Below, one piece after another: positions 1 to 4,850 of a stretch of 5,647 nt of DNA (positions are counted from its first letter, which is position 1; every line of letters starts with the position of its first letter). Made by a program: the position numbers and the translations under genes. Location of the stretch: NCBI GenBank assembly GCA_949542085.1, contig CATGXW010000069.1, forward strand, positions 1 to 5,647. The letters are read 5' to 3'. This stretch comes from an uncultured Alphaproteobacteria bacterium. Lineage in GTDB: Bacteria; Pseudomonadota; Alphaproteobacteria; RF32; CAG-239. Below the pieces are notes generated by a model. That model was not told the origin of the DNA. It was given only the letters and a program-made list of their open reading frames with translations, and did not search any database.

Positions 1-1
1 G

Positions 2-715
2 GGAACGGCATTGGCCACCTGTGTCACCGGTGATTGTACCAGTTTGGGATACACAAAGTCAGCATCGGATTGCAGCGGTGTCGATTATATCCGCTGTCCT
101 TTCGACGTTAGCAAGTATTACTGTGTGAAACCGACATGCACGGTAAACACATGCGAAGGATATCCCTTAACAACCCCTCCTCAAAACGCAAAGTATTCAT
201 CCTGCACTAAACGGGATTCTAATTGCGCAGAACAGGGAACGGTATATAAAATTGATTCATGTAATGATGGCTACGTCCAAAGTGGAAATGGCTGTGAATC
301 TGTCAGCTCGTCTCCTGAAGATCTTTGTGCCGGAATAACTTGCAGCACAGGTGTATCTTGCCAATACGGTTGCGCGGAATACACCACAGGAACAAGTTGT
401 TGCACCAGCGTTTGTAAAACTTGCAAACCTAACCCTTGCGATGACGTGAAGTGTCCGGTAGCAACAGAGGAGATTTGTACCAACGGCTGTGGCTCATATA
501 GCGAAGCGACGGCATGTTGCCCCTCAGTCTGTACTTCATGCGCATCATCTCCTGAAGTTGATGCCAGCGGTTGTGACCGTAGTTGTACTCCAACTGATAG
601 AGCCAGAGATGAGTATTGTCAAACTGATAATGGCTATTGTGAGTTAGTCAGCGATATTGATAATTGTGGTTGCGGATATAGATGGCTTAGGTGCTGGTGT
701 GGCTCGGAGCACTAA
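2..715 (+). CDS. Cysteine-rich repeat protein, probably exported (5' partial)
   Basis: The reading frame is open to the left edge, so the true start lies outside the window; the in-frame TTG at 11 is not a convincing start. Counting from that TTG, the visible 234 residues contain 35 Cys (about 15%). A first segment has GY and CPFD-SKYYC motifs, a second runs from about residue 43 to 95 (CEGYPL... to GNGCE), and a duplicated 8-Cys module occupies residues 106-138 and 143-177. The tail (188-230) holds eight more Cys in a different pattern, ending RCWCGSEH. No catalytic motif, membrane anchor or sorting signal is seen in the visible part. So many paired Cys suggest a disulfide-stabilised surface or secreted protein, which is inference because the signal peptide region is missing. 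Similar proteins are, from memory, abundant in uncultured gut Alphaproteobacteria, with unknown function. The gene ends 5 bases before the next start, so the two are probably co-transcribed. Confidence 0.8.
   Translation, partial: GTALATCVTGDCTSLGYTKSASDCSGVDYIRCPFDVSKYYCVKPTCTVNTCEGYPLTTPPQNAKYSSCTKRDSNCAEQGTVYKIDSCNDGYVQSGNGCESVSSSPEDLCAGITCSTGVSCQYGCAEYTTGTSCCTSVCKTCKPNPCDDVKCPVATEEICTNGCGSYSEATACCPSVCTSCASSPEVDASGCDRSCTPTDRARDEYCQTDNGYCELVSDIDNCGCGYRWLRCWCGSEH
326..541 (+). repeat. Two tandem 8-cysteine modules inside the Cys-rich protein
   Basis: Module 1 (326-424) and module 2 (437-541) encode residues 106-138 and 143-177 of the cysteine-rich protein. Cys-to-Cys steps are 5,6,4,9,1,4,3 in the first and 5,8,4,9,1,4,3 in the second, so they differ only by a two-residue insertion. 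Shared residues include G-C before a Tyr, T-x-C-C, S-V-C and x-S/T-C. Eight Cys per module would allow four disulfides. DNA identity between the copies is low, so this is an old protein-level duplication, not a recent DNA repeat. Confidence 0.75.
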
Positions 716-720
716 CAACA

Positions 721-1503
721 ATGTCTGATACTCAAGATTTAACCGTCAAAATAGCCGAGAGGATGCAGAATAACAACATTCTCTGTCCGTTGATGTTTGA
801 TGATAAGGGACAGGTTTATGACTATATCCGAACCGGACTTCTAAATCTGGCTGATTTTTGCGTAACCAACGCCAAGAGATATTTCCCAAACCTACAAGTG
901 CAAGACATTGCCCTTGTCGGCGGGATGTCTTCCTATATCTATAACAGCAAAACAGATATTGATTTGGTCATTATTGCAACCATAGATGCTCCGAATTCAG
1001 ACGCCAAACAAATAGCAACGCTTTTTCGAACTGTTAATCGTAGCAACAAGAAAAGAGGCTACATTTTCAATCTGTTTGAAAGAGCTATTGACGATTGGCT
1101 GGCAGAACCATCATCACTAATATCTTTAGGATGCGGATTATACTCTCTTCGAGATAATTGCTGGAAAAAGAAACCGATTCATCGTGAATTTTCTTATACG
1201 CCAGAAGAAGCAACAGAAGCTTACAAAAAATACTGTGACAATATCAATAATTTTGTTAGAACACTCCCAAAAATAGATGGTAAATGGTTGACCTTTGAGG
1301 GGTGTCATAAACTACAAAATTACATAGAACAGCTAAAACGTGAGGCTTTGATGGCAAAAGAAAACGGACCGGAACGAGAATATGGCATAGAATATAATTG
1401 TTACCGTTTCTTTTGCAAATTTGGTGTCAAACAACATTTCTTTGACCTGATAACAGAATCTCAAAATCAATTAATAAACGGATTGGAAGTCGAAGATGAA
1501 TGA
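721..1503 (+). CDS. Nucleotidyltransferase-fold protein A (phage-like family, function unknown)
   Basis: This 260-residue protein has the Pol-beta-type nucleotidyltransferase signature: G67-G68 followed ten residues later by D79-I-D81, flanked by hydrophobic strands. D125 fits the third metal ligand by alignment with the downstream paralogue. G-L-Y-S-L at 139-143 followed by a Trp, and a C-terminal Y-G-I-E-Y...F-F-C-K-F-G block, recall uncharacterised nucleotidyltransferases of large tailed phages. That is recall, not a search result. The acceptor substrate cannot be predicted. The ATG at 721 is preferred over an in-frame GTG at 691, which lies inside the upstream gene. A GGAG at 706-709 is 11 bases from the ATG, rather far, so translation may be coupled to the cysteine-rich gene that stops at 715. 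The 3' end overlaps the next gene by 8 bases. The gene is A-rich, unlike the core operon downstream. There is no sign of a frameshift. Confidence 0.8.
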   Translation: MSDTQDLTVKIAERMQNNNILCPLMFDDKGQVYDYIRTGLLNLADFCVTNAKRYFPNLQVQDIALVGGMSSYIYNSKTDIDLVIIATIDAPNSDAKQIATLFRTVNRSNKKRGYIFNLFERAIDDWLAEPSSLISLGCGLYSLRDNCWKKKPIHREFSYTPEEATEAYKKYCDNINNFVRTLPKIDGKWLTFEGCHKLQNYIEQLKREALMAKENGPEREYGIEYNCYRFFCKFGVKQHFFDLITESQNQLINGLEVEDE

Positions 1504-2251
1504 AACTCATGAAGAATTATTAGAAATATCTAAAGAAATTCTAAACGTAAAAGAAAATCTTGATCCCAGAGTTTTTTCAGAAAACGGAAAAATACACAAT
1601 CTTCTGCGCCAGCGTTTATTGCATCGTGCCCGTTATATGGTTCAGGAAACCATAGGCTCCACCAAAGGACTAGAAGTCGGAGATATTGTTTTACTTGGTT
1701 CTTCTGCATCATATTTTTATCGACCGGCATCTGATCTGGACGTAAAAATAGAGGTTATTAATGAATCTTGTCCATACCTGCCAGCTTTCAAAGAATGTGA
1801 AGATGGTTTCACCAAATACCTTTCGTCTCTCACATCATTCTTTTTTAGCGATCATCAAAAATTTTTTATCGGCAAAAGATTTTTAGATATAAAACTGGCT
1901 CCTAAAGTATGGGATTATGCTTGGACGGGTATATATTCACTGACAAATAATAAATGGCTCGTTCTGCCCAGAAAAGATATCGCAAAAGATTTTACAGCAG
2001 AAACTTTAGTACAATATTATTACGTTCGCTGCCAAGAAATTGATGATTTCGTGAACTCTTTCCCTAAATCCGGAGGAAAATATTCTCAAGAACAATGTAA
2101 TGAAATGTTTTATTATTATAAAACGCAAGTATTGGACAGAAATCAAACGATTGAAGACTACCTCGCCTTCAAAATTATCAAAGCAACCGGAAAATTAAAA
2201 GAACTTGGATCTTGGGTCTTTAACAATCAACTTAAAACTTTAGAATTTTAA
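1496..2251 (+). CDS. Nucleotidyltransferase-fold protein B (paralogue of the preceding gene)
   Basis: This 251-residue protein carries L-G-S-S (G68-S70), then D80-L-D82 and D131 in an L-D-I-K-L strand, a full set of candidate metal ligands for a minimal nucleotidyltransferase. It aligns with the upstream protein over most of its length: an N-terminal helix after V-F-S-E-N-G, the G/S...DxD core, G-I-Y-S-L-T-N-N-K-W (145-154), and a C-terminal I-D-D-F-V...F-P-K...G-G-K-Y block. The end, T-I-E-D-Y-L-A-F-K-I-I-K..G, resembles the closing motif I recall in phage nucleotidyltransferases of this type. The start at 1496 is supported by GGAAG (1485-1489), 6 bases upstream, and by the 8-base overlap with gene A, which suggests translational coupling. 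Leu codons are varied, with TTG in only 2 of 27. A rho-independent terminator follows the stop directly. The fold is fairly sure; the biochemical role is unknown. Confidence 0.8.
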   Translation: MNETHEELLEISKEILNVKENLDPRVFSENGKIHNLLRQRLLHRARYMVQETIGSTKGLEVGDIVLLGSSASYFYRPASDLDVKIEVINESCPYLPAFKECEDGFTKYLSSLTSFFFSDHQKFFIGKRFLDIKLAPKVWDYAWTGIYSLTNNKWLVLPRKDIAKDFTAETLVQYYYVRCQEIDDFVNSFPKSGGKYSQEQCNEMFYYYKTQVLDRNQTIEDYLAFKIIKATGKLKELGSWVFNNQLKTLEF

Positions 2252-2256
2252 CAAGA

Positions 2257-2290
2257 AAAGAGGACGCCGGTAAACGTCCTCTTTTTTGTT
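2257..2290 (+). terminator. Rho-independent terminator ending the accessory transcript
   Basis: A perfect 10-bp stem, AAAGAGGACG (2257-2266) with CGTCCTCTTT (2275-2284), encloses an 8-base loop and runs into a T tract (2282-2287). It begins 6 bases after the stop of nucleotidyltransferase B. It should separate the accessory genes transcriptionally from the core operon. Confidence 0.88.
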
Positions 2291-2436
2291 TGTAAAATTA
2301 TCTTTCGATTTAGCAACGACAACGACGGGGTTCTTACTGATATGGCTAATTTTAGGGGAATGATCGGATTAAGTTGTTTGTTGTTTTTTTATTGTATCCT
2401 CTTAAACTTTAGTTGTTGCAAATTATATTGTTAAGG
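2291..2436 (+). promoter_or_regulatory. Intergenic region, presumed promoter of the core operon
   Basis: This AT-rich spacer follows a terminator and precedes a five-gene operon, so it should contain the operon promoter. The best candidate I can point to is TTGTTT (2374-2379) with TATCCT (2395-2400), but the 15-base spacing is short. TATATT (2424-2429) lies too close to the ribosome binding site to be a natural -10. A CAACGA direct repeat sits near 2314-2325. A 30-codon hydrophobic ORF (2342-2434) is possible but unsupported. No tRNA, riboswitch or convincing operator is recognised. Confidence 0.35.
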
Positions 2437-2444
2437 GGAGGTGA
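2437..2444 (+). promoter_or_regulatory. Strong Shine-Dalgarno site that sets the DUF2062 start
   Basis: GGAGGTGA is an 8-base match to the anti-Shine-Dalgarno end of 16S rRNA. It contains the GTG at 2441, which would otherwise look like the start codon. Measured from the GGAGG core, the in-frame TTG at 2450 is 8 bases away and a second TTG at 2453 is 11 away. The TTG at 2450 therefore has the better spacing. Confidence 0.6.
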
Positions 2445-2449
2445 AAAGA

Positions 2450-2944
2450 TTGTTGGATAAGTTGCAGAAATATTGGCAAAAAATTGTGATGAAACTTAAG
2501 GCGCTCAAAGGGACGCCGTATGCGATTGCGGCGGGGCCGGCTTGCGGTGTTGTCATTTCTTTGACGCCGTTTGTCGGTTTGCATACGTTGCTGGCGGTGG
2601 TTATCGCGTGGCTTATTCGGGCCAATGTGCTGGCGGCAGCTTTGGGAACTATTGTCGGCAATCCGTGGACTTTTCCGTTTATTTGGTTGACGACGCTTTA
2701 CACTGGTCGTTTGCTTTTGGGTATAAATCATACTCCCGTTGATTTTGAGGCTTTTTTTGATAATGCAGGGAAAGCTTTATTAAATTTTGATTTTGACTTG
2801 TTTTTTCAGGATATTTGGCCTATCCTGTGGCCGATGATGGTCGGATGTATTCCTTTTTGCATCATCGCATGGGGTGTCACATATGTTTTTATGAAGCGCT
2901 TGATTGAGAAGTGGCATGGAAAGCATAATTTTAAGGAACAATAA
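2450..2944 (+). CDS. DUF2062 domain membrane protein
   Basis: This small integral membrane protein has 164 residues from the TTG at 2450. A basic amphipathic N-terminus is followed by the DUF2062 core: G-T-P-Y-A-I-A-A-G, then S-L-T-P-F-V-G-L-H-T, a hydrophobic segment, and N-P-W-T-F-P (about 71-76) leading into another one. A last membrane span lies near residues 121-148, followed by a basic tail. The biochemical role of the family is unknown; it commonly sits beside acpS and lepB in Alphaproteobacteria, which is the case here. The start is uncertain: a GTG at 2441 would add three residues but falls inside the Shine-Dalgarno sequence. The stop overlaps the acpS start by one base (TAATG), so translation is probably coupled. 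It is the first gene of the core operon, and base composition shifts to G/T-rich from here on. Confidence 0.85.
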   Translation: MLDKLQKYWQKIVMKLKALKGTPYAIAAGPACGVVISLTPFVGLHTLLAVVIAWLIRANVLAAALGTIVGNPWTFPFIWLTTLYTGRLLLGINHTPVDFEAFFDNAGKALLNFDFDLFFQDIWPILWPMMVGCIPFCIIAWGVTYVFMKRLIEKWHGKHNFKEQ

Positions 2945-3345
2945 TGATACTTGGTATCGGAACGGATATTGCGAATATTGAACGTATCGGGACTGTGTTG
3001 GACAAGTTCGGCTCCCGTTTTATTGAAAAAAATTATACGGCGGCAGAGAGAGAGGTTTTGGAAGACTGCGGCGATAACGCGCGGAGACGGGCTGCCAAAG
3101 CGGCAAAAATGTTTGCGGCAAAAGAGGCTGTCGTCAAAGCTTTGGGTTGCGGTTTTGCTTTGGGGGTGGCTCATATGGATGTTGAAGTTGCGCATGACGA
3201 ACTGGGGAAACCGTTGCTGAATTTGTATGGTCAGGCATTGTGCCGTTTGACGGAAATGGCGCAAGGAAAAGAATGGCGTTTGCACTTGTCTTTGAGTGAC
3301 GATTTTCCTTTTGCGCAAGCAGTTGTTATTATTGAAATTTTATAG
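2944..3345 (+). CDS. acpS: Holo-[acyl-carrier-protein] synthase
   Basis: AcpS transfers 4'-phosphopantetheine from coenzyme A to the conserved Ser of apo-acyl carrier protein, making it competent for fatty acid synthesis in the cytoplasm. The 133-residue product has the normal family length. It opens with G-I-G-T-D (Asp8, the Mg/CoA ligand) and has F-A-A-K-E-A at 57-62, where Glu61 matches the second metal-binding acid. L-G-K-P near 87-90 and L-S-L-S-D-D at 115-120 complete the family pattern; the Asp form of the last motif, in place of His, is from memory usual in Alphaproteobacteria. AAGGA at 2933-2937 lies 6 bases before the ATG, which overlaps the DUF2062 stop by one base. A 69-base gap separates it from lepB. 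Confidence 0.95.
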   Translation: MILGIGTDIANIERIGTVLDKFGSRFIEKNYTAAEREVLEDCGDNARRRAAKAAKMFAAKEAVVKALGCGFALGVAHMDVEVAHDELGKPLLNLYGQALCRLTEMAQGKEWRLHLSLSDDFPFAQAVVIIEIL

Positions 3346-3373
3346 TTGTGTATTCTAAAAAAGTGTATATTAT
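3346..3373 (+). promoter_or_regulatory. Possible promoter before lepB
   Basis: TTGTGT (3346-3351) and TATTAT (3368-3373) are 16 bases apart in an A/T-rich stretch directly after the acpS stop. They could give lepB an internal promoter. Such matches are common in AT-rich DNA and nothing else supports the call. Confidence 0.25.
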
Positions 3374-3395
3374 GTCAGCCAGAAAACAGCTGACA
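3373..3395 (+). other. Small hairpin in the lepB leader
   Basis: A 7-bp perfect inverted repeat, TGTCAGC (3373-3379) with GCTGACA (3389-3395), encloses a 9-base A-rich loop. No T run follows, so it is not an intrinsic terminator. It ends 9 bases before the lepB Shine-Dalgarno site (AGAGGA, 3404-3409) and could stabilise the mRNA 5' end or be a processing site. Chance occurrence is possible. Confidence 0.35.
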
Positions 3396-3414
3396 GCCAA
3401 AGAAGAGGAAACAG

Positions 3415-4143
3415 ATGGACAAAGAAGAGAGTTTTTGGGATACGCTAAAAACGGTTTTTTATGCGGTTATGATTGCGATTGTTATTCGTACGGTGTGGTT
3501 TGAACCATTTAAAATTCCGTCCGGTTCGATGTATCCGACATTGTACGTGGGGGATTATCTGTTTGTTTCAAAATTTTCGTACGGCTATTCAAAACATTCT
3601 TTGCCGTTGAGTTTGCCTTTGTTTGACGGACGGATTTGGGAAGCGGCTCCTGAGCGCGGCGATGTTGTCGTGTTCAAATATCCGCAGGACAATAAAACAG
3701 ATTTTATTAAACGGGTTATCGGCTTGCCGGGGGATAAAATCAAACTGGTTAAAGGTCGTTTGTATATCAATGGTCAAAGAGTTGAACGTGAACGTCTTGA
3801 TGATTTTGTTATCAGAACGCCGGCCGGCAGTGCTGAACGTTATCGCCAATATGAGGAAACACTGCCCAACGGTGTGAAGCATAATATTATTGAAATTTCA
3901 GATAGTGAAGTATATGATAATTTTGATGAGATTGAGGTTCCTCGCGGCAATTATTTTATGATGGGTGATAATCGTGACCGTTCTGATGACAGTCGGGTGA
4001 ACGTTGGTTTTGTTCCGGCTGAAAATTTGGTGGGAAAGGCGCGCTTCTTGTTCTTTTCGCATAATGACGGCAATGACTGGTACAAGCCTTGGAGCTGGCC
4101 GAAGATGATACGTTGGGAGCGTTTGTTTAACGCAATTCATTAA
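3415..4143 (+). CDS. lepB: Signal peptidase I (leader peptidase)
   Basis: LepB is the inner-membrane serine protease that removes signal peptides from Sec- and Tat-exported proteins, releasing them at the periplasmic side. The 242-residue protein has one N-terminal membrane span (about residues 12-28), then P-S-G-S-M-Y-P-T with catalytic Ser38. D-F-I-K-R-V-I-G-L-P-G-D contains the general-base Lys99, and G-D-N-R-D-R-S-D-D-S-R at 184-194 is the conserved box E. It is a single-span type, as in many Alphaproteobacteria, unlike the two-span E. coli enzyme. The ATG at 3415 is supported by AGAGGA (3404-3409), 5 bases upstream. The N-terminus is short; a lysine/glutamate-rich out-of-frame ORF starts at 3372 and overlaps it. 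Leu codons are mostly TTG (10 of 15). A terminator-like hairpin begins 7 bases after the stop. Confidence 0.96.
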   Translation: MDKEESFWDTLKTVFYAVMIAIVIRTVWFEPFKIPSGSMYPTLYVGDYLFVSKFSYGYSKHSLPLSLPLFDGRIWEAAPERGDVVVFKYPQDNKTDFIKRVIGLPGDKIKLVKGRLYINGQRVERERLDDFVIRTPAGSAERYRQYEETLPNGVKHNIIEISDSEVYDNFDEIEVPRGNYFMMGDNRDRSDDSRVNVGFVPAENLVGKARFLFFSHNDGNDWYKPWSWPKMIRWERLFNAIH

Positions 4144-4149
4144 AATAAT

Positions 4150-4190
4150 GGCGGGCATTGCAAAAGATTGACAATAGCCCGCCTGTTTTT
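4150..4190 (+). terminator. Terminator-like hairpin between lepB and rnc
   Basis: GGCGGGC (4150-4156) pairs perfectly with GCCCGCC (4177-4183). ATTG (4157-4160) pairs with CAAT (4172-4175), leaving one bulged A at 4176 and an 11-base loop. TGTTTTT follows at 4184-4190. This has the form of a strong intrinsic terminator, yet it lies inside a conserved gene cluster, 13 bases before the preferred rnc start. It could end the lepB transcript, attenuate rnc-era expression, or be a duplex cut by RNase III. There is room for only a very short rnc leader after it. Confidence 0.8.
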
Positions 4191-4202
4191 CGGATGAGAC
4201 AA

Positions 4203-4850
4203 ATGGAAAAGTTAGAAGAGATATTAAAACATAAATTTAAAAATCCGGAGTTATTGTCCAAAGCGTTAACGCATGGCAGTGTTAATTCGCACGTGGACCA
4301 TAATTATGAACGTTTGGAGTTTTTGGGCGATCGGGTATTGGGGCTTTCAATCGCTTCATTGTTGTACAGACTTTTTCCCAAGGATCCTGAAGGTAATTTG
4401 TCTCAACGTTTTACCGGACTGGTTTGTAAAGAAACCGTCGCCGAGGTTGGACGCAGTTTGCATTTGGGAGAATATATGCAAGTAGCTTCCGATGATATTC
4501 GTGACAATGAAAATGTGTTATGTGATATTTGCGAGGCTGTTATCGGCGCGATTTATATTGATGGCGGGGTTGAAGACGCAATTTCGTTTGTCAATCATCA
4601 CTGGCGTGAACTGATTGACAGAAATGTGGCTCCTCCGAAAGATGCAAAGACATTATTGCAGGAAGTGGCGCATACAAAAGGGTTGGGGGTTCCTGTTTAT
4701 GAAGTTATCGGTCGCGAGGGAACAGAGCATCAACCTGTGTTTTCAATGAAAGTGACTGTCGGTGATGGTGTCAGTGCCATCGGAAAAGGGCGCAGTAAAA
4801 AGCTGGCGCAGTTTTCGGCAGCGTCTAAGTTATTGAGGATGATTCAATAA
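4203..4850 (+). CDS. rnc: Ribonuclease III
   Basis: RNase III cleaves double-stranded RNA in rRNA precursors and in structured mRNAs. From the ATG at 4203 the protein has 215 residues, near the usual 215-230. The catalytic domain has the signature N-Y-E-R-L-E-F-L-G-D with E36, E39 and D43, and a second acidic pair D108...E111 in C-D-I-C-E-A-V-I-G-A, as expected for the two-metal centre. A dsRNA-binding domain follows (about 146-214), with L-L-Q-E-V near its start and G-x-G-R-S-K-K-L-A-Q at its end. An ATG at 4194 is an alternative start; a TTG at 4158 would place the start inside the hairpin and is unlikely. Only a weak GGATGAGA precedes the gene. The stop overlaps the era start by one base, matching the widespread rnc-era pairing. 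Confidence 0.95.
   Translation: MEKLEEILKHKFKNPELLSKALTHGSVNSHVDHNYERLEFLGDRVLGLSIASLLYRLFPKDPEGNLSQRFTGLVCKETVAEVGRSLHLGEYMQVASDDIRDNENVLCDICEAVIGAIYIDGGVEDAISFVNHHWRELIDRNVAPPKDAKTLLQEVAHTKGLGVPVYEVIGREGTEHQPVFSMKVTVGDGVSAIGKGRSKKLAQFSAASKLLRMIQ

Noticed and set aside
691..720. GTG start at 691 for nucleotidyltransferase A
   Set aside because: It lies inside the end of the cysteine-rich gene with no ribosome binding site; the ATG at 721 gives a normal start directly after the upstream stop.
721..2251. CBASS-type cyclic nucleotide synthase or a MNT/HEPN toxin-antitoxin pair
   Set aside because: The G[GS]...DxD motif fits, but both proteins are shorter than typical CD-NTases, no effector gene is present, and neither has a HEPN RxxxxH motif. 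The neighbour is a paralogue, not a toxin.
2252..2376. Minus-strand open frame through the terminator and spacer
   Set aside because: It has no ATG, GTG or TTG with a ribosome binding site near its upstream stop, and it passes through the terminator stem.
2806..3318. Long open frame on the minus strand across the DUF2062 gene and acpS
   Set aside because: It is antisense to clear genes with strong family motifs, and its product has no recognisable domain.
4158..4202. Extended RNase III N-terminus from the TTG at 4158
   Set aside because: The start would lie inside the terminator-like hairpin with no ribosome binding site, and the added residues are not typical of the family, which begins close to M-E-K-L-E-E.
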